Part shown: one piece after another, positions 1-9,029 of the stretch | How positions within the stretch are numbered: position 1 is the first letter of the stretch | Layout of the letters: each line of letters opens with the position of its first letter | Assembly (NCBI GenBank): GCA_945869265.1 | Contig: CAMBOI010000010.1 | Location: 1-64,000, forward strand | DNA: 64,000 nt | Reading direction: 5' to 3' | From: an uncultured Prevotella sp. | GTDB lineage: Bacteria > Bacteroidota > Bacteroidia > Bacteroidales > Bacteroidaceae | The notes under the pieces: generated by a model | Told to the model about the DNA's origin: nothing | What the model saw: the letters and a program-made list of their open reading frames with translations, nothing else | The model's database searches: none | Made by a program: the position numbers and the translations under genes

Positions 1-99
1 TTATATTTCATCTTTTCTTAAAATTTTGGAGTCAACCTATTCTAAAAAAAGACAACGACCACAGTGGTACGGATGTGACAGTAGTTCAACCTTTTAGGT

Positions 100-354
100 T
101 GATTATTTATAATTCAGGTTGACTTTGGATAGCATTTGTTCACTCTGAAGGTTGCCCACCTTAACATAATTATTATCGTGAGGGTTGACATTTAATAGCT
201 TCAAAAGCATGAAAACAATTTCATTAGCACTGAGAAGATTCGATGTTTTGGCATTTTTCAGAGTATCTGTCAGCCTCTGTCATTTATAATCTCTTATATA
301 TCAATATATTACAAATAAGAATGACAGTGACAGATGTTTTCAAACTTTTTTTTG
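100..354 (+). repeat. long inverted repeat, copy 1
   Basis: This segment reappears in reverse complement at 14335-14586. Reading inward from 100, roughly the first 165 bases match with only a few differences, for example around 133, 165 and 177. The inner end is more diverged but keeps the motif GACAGATGTTTTCAAA. Each copy ends in a stem-loop made of two inverted copies of a (T)TTGAAA..CATCTGTC motif. No transposase is visible beside either copy. It could be a MITE-like element, a remnant of a larger mobile element or a recombination site. Confidence 0.85.
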
Positions 355-384
355 AAACAAATAAGTGAGGATGATAAAGAAAAT

Positions 385-425
385 GGTCGCAGATGCAATG
401 AAAACATTCATCCGCGACCTTTTTA
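385..425 (+). terminator. Rho-independent terminator-like hairpin
   Basis: A stem of GGTCGC-a-GATG pairs with CATC-c-GCGACC and is followed directly by five T residues on the plus strand. Only a gene outside the window could use it in the plus direction. It might also stop minus-strand transcripts leaving the lipoprotein gene at 685, although the T-run on that strand is poorer. Confidence 0.6.
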
Positions 426-684
426 TATAGATAGAGAGATATTTATGTCAATTGCTATTCCAAATATTGACAAAACCAAAACTCTTAAGGAAGTTGGTAC
501 TTCCATATCTCATACTATTCCTATCTCAATTAGAAAACCTAGTTAAAATAATAAAAATACATTTCACCAACAGACTTAACATATAATGCAGTGTACCTAT
601 AACCTCCTACATAAAAACCTAAATAATTTGTCTCAGTATTATTTTGAATATTTCCTCTTCTATTTATCTTATAATCACTTGAAC

Positions 685-1398
685 TCAGTATTTTTTCTCC
701 AGTACTTTTGTTAGTCCATATATATATAAAGTTGTGTAACCAGATGATGGATCATAATAAGATGGACTATAAATATAAAAAGCATCAACAGGAGTGATTT
801 CATATCCTGTTTCGTCGTCATTAGAATCATTGTCTGAGTTACCTCCATTATAATCGCCATGGAGTAGTTCGTCATCATCGCCAGGTTCATCCACTACCCA
901 GTCTCCCACTATATCTGGATAGGTTATAACCTTTGTCTCTGTGTCTGTTGGGATTTTTTCGCTGGGAGTATATGATGAACAACCAATATATTTAATTGTC
1001 AGCTTAATATTCTTTTGTATAATTCTCTTGTATCCATTCTTATATTCAACACAGAAGTCTCTCTCTACTGTGGAATTATAAAAAGCCCAACAAGGTCTCG
1101 ATACAGTGACATAACCATAGTTATGTGCCTCTCCGAGATAATCAGCAGTCTTAATATCACTTTTGGCAAGATATCCATATAATTCACACACATAACATAT
1201 CATTTCGACTTGTATGCCACTAGATGGGCCACTGTAGTCTTCAATAACCTCCCGAAAACCATATTCATCAACATGATGTTCTAGGAGTTTCAAACCTTCA
1301 CGAGGAGCATTCTCATCGTCGTTGTCACCGTTGCATGCAGTAAGCATGCATAGCGCATACATTAATGCGGCTACATTCCAAATAAGATTCTTTTTCAT
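685..1398 (-). CDS. hypothetical surface lipoprotein
   Basis: This is a 237-residue protein of unknown function. It begins with a basic and hydrophobic signal ending in the lipobox LTAC. After the cysteine comes an acidic stretch (NGDNDDEN), which resembles the Bacteroidota lipoprotein export signal and suggests surface exposure. The middle is polar and rich in Asp, Tyr and Gly; I recognise no domain. I chose the ATG at 1398 (MKKN) over the one two codons upstream because it gives the usual signal-peptide start. A promoter pair (TTTG, 20 nt, TAATTTTG) lies upstream at 1471-1502. The gene is alone in its transcription unit. Confidence 0.7.
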   Translation of the reverse strand: MKKNLIWNVAALMYALCMLTACNGDNDDENAPREGLKLLEHHVDEYGFREVIEDYSGPSSGIQVEMICYVCELYGYLAKSDIKTADYLGEAHNYGYVTVSRPCWAFYNSTVERDFCVEYKNGYKRIIQKNIKLTIKYIGCSSYTPSEKIPTDTETKVITYPDIVGDWVVDEPGDDDELLHGDYNGGNSDNDSNDDETGYEITPVDAFYIYSPSYYDPSSGYTTLYIYGLTKVLEKKY

Positions 1399-1470
1399 TG
1401 TCATAAAGTAATTTGTATTAAAATCAATGTTAAACTTGTAAGCTTCATCTCAAAACAATATTATTTTCTG

Positions 1471-1502
1471 CAAAATTAGCTATAATTATTCAATTTTGCA
1501 AA
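1471..1502 (-). promoter_or_regulatory. Bacteroidota promoter for the lipoprotein gene
   Basis: On the minus strand a -7 box TAATTTTG (1471-1478) lies 20 nt from a -33 TTTG (1499-1502). It sits about 70 bp before the lipoprotein start at 1398. Confidence 0.55.
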
Positions 1503-1578
1503 TGGGGGAAATGGCTGTTTTACACCAAAATGCATATTTGTGCAATAAGTTGCAAATATTAAGAGGTGAGTTGAATAA

Positions 1579-1764
1579 AAAACAAATATAAATCACATCT
1601 CAACAAGTGAGAATACTGGTATGAGAACCATACGACAGACAATACAGATTCTCAACGACCACAACCACGAGAAGATATCCTTTGGCATTGACAACAACCC
1701 GAAGCCGGAAAGCGGATGCACCTCGTGGATATATCTTCCCGACAACTATAAATACGAAATATGA
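1579..1764 (+). pseudogene. C-terminal stub of a LytS-type sensor histidine kinase
   Basis: The open frame is closed upstream by a stop at 1576 and its only ATG is at 1621. The translation, including MRTIRQTIQILN and the ending IYLPDNYKYEI, resembles the last ~60 residues of Bacteroidota LytS-type kinases, from after the G2 box of the ATPase domain to the C-terminus. The sensor, histidine and N/G1 boxes are absent. Its stop overlaps the start of the LytTR regulator by ATGA, as expected for an ancestral kinase-regulator operon. I infer a 5' deletion that left only the tail. Family assignment is from remembered family patterns, not a search. Confidence 0.6.
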
Positions 1765-2507
1765 TACAGAAGAAAATCAAGGCATATATTATCGACGACA
1801 ACGTTGATGCATGCGAAGTTTTGAAAATGATGATGGAAAGGCATTTCCCTGTAGAGACAGTTGGTGTTTGCAACAGTGCTCTTGCTGCCATTGACGACCT
1901 GAGGGAGAAAGACACCGACATCATATTCCTCGATATCGAAATGCCCGATATCTCTGGTCTTGAGTTCTGCCAGTTAATCAAGCAGCAGATTAACCCCGAG
2001 ACAAAGGTGGTGTTTTATAGCGCACACAGCAAATACGTAATCAATGCCATGCGTCAAGAGGCATTCGACTTCCTGCTCAAACCGCCTACGGTGGAGGAAA
2101 TAGGCAAGATTATACATCGCTATTATGAGAATAAACTGACCACCCTTGACACTGCGTCAAGATGCGGTCAGCTGCTCCGACCCTTGCTTGTGGTGAATTA
2201 CAAGAACGAGCAGATAAAAATTGACATTGACAATTGTGCATTATTCAGGTTCAGCACAGATAATAATTCGTGGGAGGTTGTGTGTATCGACGGTAAGAGT
2301 TTCATGCTGCGTCGACGCACCAATGCAGATATGATTCTCAGTCTAACACGCGATTTTGTTCAAATCAATAAGAAAAATATTGTAAATATCCGACATGTAG
2401 ATATGATATCAGAGAACAGTTGTAAGCTGAACATCAAGACCGATGAGGACTTGTTGATAAGTCGCAGTTTCAGGCAGACATTCCTCGATGCCTTTTACTC
2501 GATTTGA
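1761..2507 (+). CDS. LytTR-family response regulator
   Basis: The 248-residue protein has an N-terminal receiver domain (about residues 5-120) with acidic residues D12 and D13, the phospho-acceptor D58 in FLDIEMPD, and a conserved Lys in LLKP. A LytTR DNA-binding domain follows (about 145-248), with the typical phrases LRRRTNADM and FVQINKKNIVNIRHVD. It should act as a cytoplasmic transcription factor activated by phosphorylation. Its start overlaps the stop of a histidine-kinase stub, so its cognate kinase appears to have been lost here. It may be orphaned, receive phosphate from another kinase, or be on the way to loss. It converges on the sulfatase gene with a gap of 11 bp. Confidence 0.88.
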   Translation: MIQKKIKAYIIDDNVDACEVLKMMMERHFPVETVGVCNSALAAIDDLREKDTDIIFLDIEMPDISGLEFCQLIKQQINPETKVVFYSAHSKYVINAMRQEAFDFLLKPPTVEEIGKIIHRYYENKLTTLDTASRCGQLLRPLLVVNYKNEQIKIDIDNCALFRFSTDNNSWEVVCIDGKSFMLRRRTNADMILSLTRDFVQINKKNIVNIRHVDMISENSCKLNIKTDEDLLISRSFRQTFLDAFYSI

Positions 2508-2518
2508 TATTTGGATAA

Positions 2519-4141
2519 CTATCGCATTTCCACCGCCTCGTTGTGGTCGGTGAGATATAGGTGGGGCTGCACTTTATAGTCTCGATCTGCCAATGACTTG
2601 GTGAGGTCGAGATTTTTTGTTCTTATTCCGCCCACTTCAAGCATTGTGTGGAACATGGAAATGCTGTTGGAGGCTGGCTTAAAGCTATTGGAGCGCAAGG
2701 CTGAGATGATGACGGGATAGGCCGAGCGATAAGAGGTGGAAGTCCATGCGAGGAGCGGAACACGAAGTTCGTATTCGCTGGGATTGGGTGAGGCATGCAG
2801 GAATTTCTTCCTGTTGTCGTCGTAGATATTCTCGCCGTGGTCGCTGGTGTAGAGCCATGCCGACTGGCAAGCCGAGGAGGAGAGTATGGACGATAGTTCG
2901 TAGAGGAAGCGGTCGGTGAAGCGGATGGTGTTGTCGTATGCATTCACGAGGCTTTGCTTATTCTCATATTTTGCCTCACTCTTGTCGTCGGGCTGGAAAT
3001 GTGCCATCTCGCGAGGATAGCGCTCATTGTATTTAAAGTGGCTGCCGTAGGTGTGGAGAACGATAAACTCCTTCTTTCTGCCTTTTTTCAAGATACTTTC
3101 TACGATGGGTAGGAGTTCCATATCAGATACATTATCCTTGGCGCGCTCTGCCTCCTTGATAAACATATAGTTGTCGGCCTCCATGCCGAGGAAGTCGATG
3201 AAGGAATGGTTGGGCAATTGGTTGGAGATGAACGACGTGTGGAATCCTGCTTCCTTGAAGGCTGCTATAATGCCTTTTTCGCGATAGAGCACCGAATAGT
3301 CGGATGCCGTGGCTTCTGTGAGAAGCATCGGCACGCTCTTGTGGGTGGTGTTCGACTCTGTCCTCGCTTTTTTGAAGACGATGAGGCTACTGTCGTTTAC
3401 TAATCTGGTAAGCATAGGATTGGTGTCGCGCTTATAACCATAGAGGGCAAAGTTATCTGATCGGGCAGTCTCGCCAATCACCATTACATATACCTCGGCA
3501 CTGTCTTTCGGGTGAGTGGCGACGGCATCAAACCGATAGTCAGCCACCCGCTCTTGATAGTGGGCTGAAATCCAACTGCGCTCTACGGCAAGATACAGGT
3601 TATATGTGACATTCAGCGGGAAAACATTATTAAGTAGGCGGAATGAGGTGTCGGCAAGACAGGCTGTCGCCACAGACATAAGTCCTGCAATCGTTATTCC
3701 CCCGCCAATGCGACGCATCTTGTGGAGGAAATTATATTTAAGAACATGCTTTCCGCGAATATTCGCTACTGCCATACCAAGAGGCGGGAGATAGAGGATG
3801 CATACGATGAGAACGGCTGGAAGTATGCCGTCGAGCAGTTCGGTGGCCTCGGAGACGTTGGTAGTGACCACATTCAGCAGCATATCCACTGCAAGAACGC
3901 CCTCGCCATAGAGATATAGCAATACAATCTGGAATGCTGAGAAAAAGATATACGGGAATAGCCACCAAGTCATCTTACCTGGTTTGCGAGATATACTCAT
4001 CAGAAGAGTGTATATGCCAAGAGGAAGCAGTATATTGGCAATACATGCCCATATCGACATCCCCTCAGTGATGTCGAGCACGACATTGGGCACCATCAGT
4101 GTCGCTATCGTTAAGAAATATAGTATATTAAAACGCCTCAT
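2519..4141 (-). CDS. phosphoethanolamine-transferase-like membrane sulfatase
   Basis: The 540-residue protein has about five N-terminal membrane segments (roughly residues 5-170) followed by a periplasmic alkaline-phosphatase-superfamily domain. Visible motifs are GETARSDNFALYGY (metal binding), a Thr/Ser-rich NTTHKSVPMLL where the phospho-enzyme Thr usually lies, and a DHGE metal site. The family (EptA/EptC, sulfatase PF00884) transfers phosphoethanolamine to lipid A or other envelope glycans. I start at the ATG at 4141 (MRRFNIL) because upstream codons lie inside the preceding Omp85 gene, with a 14-bp overlap. The coupling to an outer-membrane protein gene fits an envelope role. The exact acceptor is unknown. 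Confidence 0.8.
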   Translation of the reverse strand: MRRFNILYFLTIATLMVPNVVLDITEGMSIWACIANILLPLGIYTLLMSISRKPGKMTWWLFPYIFFSAFQIVLLYLYGEGVLAVDMLLNVVTTNVSEATELLDGILPAVLIVCILYLPPLGMAVANIRGKHVLKYNFLHKMRRIGGGITIAGLMSVATACLADTSFRLLNNVFPLNVTYNLYLAVERSWISAHYQERVADYRFDAVATHPKDSAEVYVMVIGETARSDNFALYGYKRDTNPMLTRLVNDSSLIVFKKARTESNTTHKSVPMLLTEATASDYSVLYREKGIIAAFKEAGFHTSFISNQLPNHSFIDFLGMEADNYMFIKEAERAKDNVSDMELLPIVESILKKGRKKEFIVLHTYGSHFKYNERYPREMAHFQPDDKSEAKYENKQSLVNAYDNTIRFTDRFLYELSSILSSSACQSAWLYTSDHGENIYDDNRKKFLHASPNPSEYELRVPLLAWTSTSYRSAYPVIISALRSNSFKPASNSISMFHTMLEVGGIRTKNLDLTKSLADRDYKVQPHLYLTDHNEAVEMR

Positions 4142-5366
4142 TGATATTGAATATGAATCCGCTGTGTCCGGGCTTGCCAAAACCATAGTCAAGGCGCACG
4201 TTTACGTTTTTCTTAAACTCCCAACGATAGCCAAAGCCCCAGTTGGGAAGAAGGGTGCGGAAGGTGATGTTGCTGAACTTGCTGAACACCGTTCCGAATC
4301 CGCCCCACAACACAACTCCATTGCGCTTCCACACATGCTGGCGCAGTTCTATTTGGGTCTCAAACTTATGTTTGTCCCTGTATCGTCCCTCGTAATATCC
4401 ACGCATGGAGTTGCTGCTGCCGAAGAGAGCCATCATTGCCCACGACGGATTGCCAAAGTTGAGCGAGGCACGGAAGTCATGGCCCAATATCGCTCCCTTC
4501 CACAGTCGTGCATATACACTGCTTTGGATGTCGGTGGTGGTGAAGGCATATTTGTTGCCGAGGAACTTCGGACGGAAATACTGCTCGATGTCGAGGTAAT
4601 AGCCTCGATGAGGGTTGGTGAGCACATCGCGAGAGTCATACATCAACTGGAATCCGAGTGCAAGATTCCATACCGACATGTCCTGTCCGTTCATCAGTTC
4701 GGGACGTGTCACCTTGGTGGAATGGATGTAGTCGTAGGCAAACATCGGACCGAGATAAAGGTTGTCGGCAAGTTTGACGGCAAAGGATGCCTTGAGTCTT
4801 GCCTGCCAGCGCTTCATCTGACTGCCGTTCTTGTCATCGTCACAGTTGTCGAATCCGATTCCCCAGAATCCCGAGGGAAAGGAGAAGAAATACACGGTGT
4901 ATTTGAGTCGGTATTTGTCTTGTGGGAAGATATTCGTGCCTCGAATGCCGAGGAGATAGAATCCCACGGTGGAAACATCGCTGAAGAGCGACACGTTGGA
5001 AGGCGGCAGCAATGTGTCTGTGGGGCATGTGCGGTAAAGACCAGCCGCCACAAGTCCAAGACCGAGTTTTATGTCGGAGTTGTAGTGAGGGCCGCCTATC
5101 ACACTGAAGTCAAATTTCTTGTGCTTTTTGTTTTTGTTGGCATCGTTGAAATAGTCGAGGAAACGCGTTAATAACGACTTCTTTTTACCAATGGTGTCGG
5201 GCTTGGCAGCAGACAAAATAGTGTCGGGCTTGGCAATACAACTATCAGCACAAACTCCCTTTGCCAGCATCAAGGAGTCATCCTCCATACTGACATTCTC
5301 CGCCTTTACAGCCAAAGTCACTGCAAACAAAAGCGAAAAAGGAAGCAACAGTTTACGTATATCCAT
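4128..5366 (-). CDS. Omp85/BamA-type outer-membrane beta-barrel protein
   Basis: The protein has about 412 residues. After a signal peptide and a low-complexity linker, the body is a beta-barrel of the surface-antigen D15 type. It includes a segment like the conserved loop-6 region (SNSMRGYYEGRYRDK, near residue 315), strand patterns rich in aromatic residues, and a terminal phenylalanine. There is no room for several POTRA domains, so it is a short single-barrel member like those often annotated BamA/TamA. A -7 box TACCTTTG lies just upstream at 5390-5397. It is the first gene of a two-gene operon with the sulfatase. The cargo or function is unknown. The ATG at 5372 is an alternative start. 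Confidence 0.75.
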   Translation of the reverse strand: MDIRKLLLPFSLLFAVTLAVKAENVSMEDDSLMLAKGVCADSCIAKPDTILSAAKPDTIGKKKSLLTRFLDYFNDANKNKKHKKFDFSVIGGPHYNSDIKLGLGLVAAGLYRTCPTDTLLPPSNVSLFSDVSTVGFYLLGIRGTNIFPQDKYRLKYTVYFFSFPSGFWGIGFDNCDDDKNGSQMKRWQARLKASFAVKLADNLYLGPMFAYDYIHSTKVTRPELMNGQDMSVWNLALGFQLMYDSRDVLTNPHRGYYLDIEQYFRPKFLGNKYAFTTTDIQSSVYARLWKGAILGHDFRASLNFGNPSWAMMALFGSSNSMRGYYEGRYRDKHKFETQIELRQHVWKRNGVVLWGGFGTVFSKFSNITFRTLLPNWGFGYRWEFKKNVNVRLDYGFGKPGHSGFIFNINEAF

Positions 5367-5389
5367 CCTCAACCTTAATATATCGGCTG

Positions 5390-5397
5390 CAAAGGTA
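5390..5397 (-). promoter_or_regulatory. -7 promoter box for the Omp85-sulfatase operon
   Basis: TACCTTTG on the minus strand, about 24 bp before the Omp85 start. The -33 element is less clear. Confidence 0.5.
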
Positions 5398-5460
5398 GGA
5401 ATAAAAAACGAGAAACTGCGGTTTCCTTTTTCGCCAAAGATGTTCTTTTATTCTTATTTA

Positions 5461-6357
5461 TCAAATAATAATCTTTGTTTTGTGATAATACTCGCGGAAT
5501 TCAGTGGGAGCGCAACCCTTTTTGCGCTTGAACACACGGTTGAAGTTGCTCAGGTTGTTATATCCACAGAGATAGCAAATATCGGCAATACTCTTGTTTG
5601 TATCCACAAGCATTCGTGAGGCATATCCAAGTCGGATGTCGATGATATAGTCGCTGACGGTGCGGCCGGTATGGAGCTTGAAGAACCGGCTGAAGGCTGT
5701 CTCGCTCATGCAAGCCAGCTGGGCGAGGGTCTTCAGTTTGAGTTCGTCCATATAATGACTGTTGATATAGTTCTTCACCTTCAGTATGCGATGAGAGTCC
5801 TCCTCGATGTTCACCTTGGCATAGCTTGAGGTGGCAAGGGTGTAAGAGCCCTCACATCTCGACAAGGTGTCAAGGATCTTCAAAAAGCTTATGAAGGCTT
5901 CGAATCCATCTTTAATATTGCTTAGGGCCAATATGTCGTTATACACTTTCATTATGGCATCCATGGGGAATGCCAATCCCTTGCGTGCCTGGTTGAGCAT
6001 GCGGTAGATGCGCTGGAATGGGTTCTTGTTGAAAATGCTGTCTGACGACATGTCAAACTTGAACTGTACCGTTATCTCGTGTATATCCTGACTCACGCAT
6101 GAGTTCTGCATCCACACATGTTCCAGTTCGAGACTGGTGATGAGCACAAGGTCATATTCGCCAATCACCTCACTGCTGTCGCCCACAATACGTCGTACGC
6201 CAGGTGCATGTTCCACGAAATTCAGTTCAAACACCTCGTGGTTGTGAATGGGGTAGGTAAACTCCTTTTTGTGGCGGTCGGCAATATACAGCACGTCCTT
6301 GTCCATGAGAGGAGTAATCTCATGGAGTACATGATCGGGGGTAGCAGTCGGTTTCAT
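5461..6357 (-). CDS. AraC-family transcriptional regulator of the mannan operon
   Basis: The 298-residue protein has an N-terminal cupin-like sensing domain (about 15-110, with HNHEVFEL) and a C-terminal AraC double helix-turn-helix (about 195-298). The latter contains MSETAFSRFFKLHTGR and the conserved ADICYLCGYNNLSNFNRVFK followed by GCAPTEFREYY. It is the last gene of the minus-strand mannan cluster, 31 bp after the epimerase gene. It probably senses a manno-oligosaccharide or derived sugar and controls the operon. That role is inferred from position. Confidence 0.88.
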   Translation of the reverse strand: MKPTATPDHVLHEITPLMDKDVLYIADRHKKEFTYPIHNHEVFELNFVEHAPGVRRIVGDSSEVIGEYDLVLITSLELEHVWMQNSCVSQDIHEITVQFKFDMSSDSIFNKNPFQRIYRMLNQARKGLAFPMDAIMKVYNDILALSNIKDGFEAFISFLKILDTLSRCEGSYTLATSSYAKVNIEEDSHRILKVKNYINSHYMDELKLKTLAQLACMSETAFSRFFKLHTGRTVSDYIIDIRLGYASRMLVDTNKSIADICYLCGYNNLSNFNRVFKRKKGCAPTEFREYYHKTKIII

Positions 6358-6388
6358 ATTTCAACATTCAATTTTCAACATTCAATCT

Positions 6389-7585
6389 TCAAATTCTCTC
6401 TATGATTTCAAGGCACATGCGGCCATTGTGGTAGGGACACTTCCAGAATCCGGCCTTGTCGTCGTCGAGATTAAGTGTTCCGTCGGGACGGCGACTCCAA
6501 TACCATTCACCTCCCTCATAGTCGATGAGGTTGTCCTTGATATACTGCCAGCATTGCAATGACTTGTCGAGAGCCGACTCGTCGCCAAAGTGCTGGTAGA
6601 TATTGTAGAAGCCGACGACAGTCTCTGCCTGAACCCACCAGTGAAGGTCGTCATCCACATGTCCAGTGTCGAGGTTTGCCTCGTGTATCATCGAACCGTC
6701 AGGATTGAGTCCCTTTTCTGATGCTTTTGCCACGAGAGGCACTATCTCCTCCACCTTCTTAAGTACCTCAGCATCACCGAGTACGAGCGCAGCCTCGTGC
6801 ATCAACCATGAACATTCGATGTCGTGACCATAGCTCTCAAGATGACCGGCACCGCGTGTCCAGTCTTTCTCGAAGAAGAGGTCGAGGTGGTTAGTTTCGG
6901 GATTGAGAATCTTATCGGTGAAGATATTGATCATATTGCGCAAAGCCTTCTCCAATCGCTCATCCTTCCATACACGATATAGATTGGCGTATGGTTCAAT
7001 GATATGCAGGTGGGTGTTTTGCGACTTAGGATAGTTGGCGTCTAAGTCTGATAGACGCATGTCGGCAATCTCACCCCATTCTCTTGTGCATGCCTCGATA
7101 TATCCATTATATATCACGTCGAGCGAGTGCTCTTCGATACACTCAAAGAGTTGGATGGCATAGTCGAGAGCCTCCTTGTCGCCAGTGGCGCGAACATATT
7201 CGCTCAGTCCGTAAATCATAAAACCAATGGCATAAAACTGCTTTTTGGCGTCCTTGGGATTACCCTTGTAGTCGAGCGACCAGTAAGTGCCGCCATATTT
7301 GCGGTCGATGAAATGGGCAATGATATAGTCCTTGGCTCTCGTTGCCATTTCGAGATACTCGCTTTTGCCGAGCACACGGTATGCAGCCGAGAAGGTCCAT
7401 AGTATTCTTGCGTTGAGAATACCACCCTTTTCGGCATCGGCATGAAGATTTCCATGTCCGTCGATACGGCCATAGAAGCCGCCATTCTCATGGTCAACCA
7501 TTTTATCAATCCAGAAGGGCAGGATGTTGCCCGTGAGCACATCCTGCATTTCCTTCTTGAATAAAACTAACTTGTTTTTATCCAT
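6389..7585 (-). CDS. cellobiose 2-epimerase (AGE family)
   Basis: The 398-residue protein matches the N-acylglucosamine 2-epimerase family of (alpha/alpha)6 barrels across its whole length. Motifs include HLHIIEPYANLYRVW, GHDIECSWLMHEA, HWWVQAETVVGFYNIYQ and WKCPYHNGRMC, which carry the conserved catalytic histidines. Beside a GH130 phosphorylase and a GH26 mannanase, it most likely converts beta-1,4-mannobiose to mannosyl-glucose in the cytoplasm, the substrate of the phosphorylase. The start at 7585 is supported by the usual MDKNK opening and a short gap to the transporter. Confidence 0.9.
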   Translation of the reverse strand: MDKNKLVLFKKEMQDVLTGNILPFWIDKMVDHENGGFYGRIDGHGNLHADAEKGGILNARILWTFSAAYRVLGKSEYLEMATRAKDYIIAHFIDRKYGGTYWSLDYKGNPKDAKKQFYAIGFMIYGLSEYVRATGDKEALDYAIQLFECIEEHSLDVIYNGYIEACTREWGEIADMRLSDLDANYPKSQNTHLHIIEPYANLYRVWKDERLEKALRNMINIFTDKILNPETNHLDLFFEKDWTRGAGHLESYGHDIECSWLMHEAALVLGDAEVLKKVEEIVPLVAKASEKGLNPDGSMIHEANLDTGHVDDDLHWWVQAETVVGFYNIYQHFGDESALDKSLQCWQYIKDNLIDYEGGEWYWSRRPDGTLNLDDDKAGFWKCPYHNGRMCLEIIERI

Positions 7586-7606
7586 TATACAATGATTGTT
7601 AAGTTA

Positions 7607-8950
7607 TTATTTCTTTATAGGATACTTGAGTATCAATATTATTATTATGGCAGCTATGACTGCGGGGAACAACGAGAAGAGCGACCATATCATATTGAGA
7701 ACCGAGTCGGTGATTGATGCTGGATCGACAATGGTGTTGCCCATATCGTCGGTGGTCATGCTTGCTCCTGCAAGCCCGAGGAACAAGGCTACGAGTGAGC
7801 CTGAGATGGCTGTACCAAACTTCTGCGACATTGTTCCTGACGAGAAGATGAGACCAGTGGAGGAACTACCATTCTTTTCAGTGGCATAGTCAGCCACATC
7901 GGCATACATCGACCACAGCAACGGAGAGTAGAGGCCAATTCCGACCGAGGTGAGCACTACCAATGCCACCATCACCCATATATAAGCTGAATCCATCGGC
8001 ACGAAGAAGAAGGCAACAGAGAAAACAGCGCAGATAATGGCAGCCACGATGAATGCCTTGCTCTTGGAGCCTACTATCTCAGTGAACTTTGGTGATAAAC
8101 CGCCGAATATCATACAAGTCAATTCGCCAAATGTCATAAACACGGTGTAATTGATAATCAGACCACTGATGGTTATCTCGCCACCAAGACAATAGGTGAG
8201 CATATATCCTGCAACAGCATAGCGGAATCCGTTGAAGAAGTTTGTGCATACACCGATGAGGGTTAGATATATCCATGGCTTGTTCTTTACAAGGTCGGCA
8301 AACTGCTTGAACGAGAATTTCTCGGCACGCACTGGCTTCAGGCGTTCCTTGGTCATCAGACCGCAGGCGAGAGTCATCACGGCAGCCACTACTCCAAAAC
8401 CAGCACCAAGTACAGCATACTGATGTGCCTCCGTTCCTCCAACCATCTTCTGAAGATAGGGGAAGGATAGTAGGGTGACGAATCCCATGGCATAGGCACC
8501 AACCATACGGAATGAAGAGAACTGGTTCTTCTCGTTGTCATTCTCGGTCATAACGCCGAGCAATGAACCGTAAGGCACGTTTACCATAGTATATACTGCC
8601 ATCATCAGCAGGTAGAGGGTATAGGCATAGATACGCTTGCCGGCATAGCCCATGTCGGGTGTATAAAGCAACAGAGCGAAGATTAATCCAAAGGGGACAG
8701 CTCCGAAGATGAGCCAAGGACGATAAGTACCCCAACGCGACTGTGTGCGGTCGGCCAAACTACCCATGATAGGGTCGGTGAACACGTCGAACATTCGGGC
8801 GATAAGCATCAGGGTTGCTGTATCGGTGAATGTCAATCCAAATACATTTGTGAAAAACAGAGGGAAGGCTATTGACATAATTTTCCATGTGATACCTCCA
8901 GCGGCGGCATCACCAAGTGCATAGCCAATTTTTTCAGATAATTTTGCCAT
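7607..8950 (-). CDS. GPH-type sugar:cation symporter (mannobiose uptake)
   Basis: The 447-residue inner-membrane protein has about 12 hydrophobic segments. Its N-terminus resembles the glycoside-pentoside-hexuronide symporter family (KIGYALGDAAAGGITWK, then DVFTDPIMGSLADRTQSRWG). It lies between the GH130 and epimerase genes, 21 bp from the latter, so it should import beta-1,4-manno-oligosaccharides from the periplasm. Substrate is inferred from its neighbours; the same gene order is known from mannan clusters in Bacteroides. Confidence 0.88.
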   Translation of the reverse strand: MAKLSEKIGYALGDAAAGGITWKIMSIAFPLFFTNVFGLTFTDTATLMLIARMFDVFTDPIMGSLADRTQSRWGTYRPWLIFGAVPFGLIFALLLYTPDMGYAGKRIYAYTLYLLMMAVYTMVNVPYGSLLGVMTENDNEKNQFSSFRMVGAYAMGFVTLLSFPYLQKMVGGTEAHQYAVLGAGFGVVAAVMTLACGLMTKERLKPVRAEKFSFKQFADLVKNKPWIYLTLIGVCTNFFNGFRYAVAGYMLTYCLGGEITISGLIINYTVFMTFGELTCMIFGGLSPKFTEIVGSKSKAFIVAAIICAVFSVAFFFVPMDSAYIWVMVALVVLTSVGIGLYSPLLWSMYADVADYATEKNGSSSTGLIFSSGTMSQKFGTAISGSLVALFLGLAGASMTTDDMGNTIVDPASITDSVLNMIWSLFSLFPAVIAAIIIILILKYPIKK

Positions 8951-9029
8951 TTTAAATATTCAATTTTGGTGTTTAGTTAAATAATTATGGTGAATAGCGG
9001 AATAATCTCCGCTATTCACTTGGATATAG

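Larger units (their letters stand above)
1..684. other. gene-free left edge
   Basis: No convincing gene is seen here. The stretch holds one copy of the long inverted repeat (100-354) and a terminator-like hairpin (385-425). An open frame at 334-546 runs through both and has no family resemblance, so I do not call it. The remaining bases, 430-684, are the AT-rich 3' flank of the lipoprotein gene that ends at 685. Confidence 0.6.

Noticed and set aside
100..354. Insertion sequence with transposase
   Set aside because: No transposase-like frame is found in or beside either copy of the inverted repeat.
334..546. 70-codon open frame on the plus strand
   Set aside because: It runs through the inverted repeat and a terminator hairpin, has no recognisable family and no promoter.
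4142..4192. 17-codon N-terminal extension of the sulfatase
   Set aside because: It lies inside the upstream Omp85 gene and lacks a membrane-signal character; MRRFNIL at 4141 fits better.
3984..5171. 395-codon open frame antisense to the Omp85 and sulfatase genes
   Set aside because: The opposite strand encodes two clear protein families in the same bases; the antisense frame has no domain and is an effect of codon bias.
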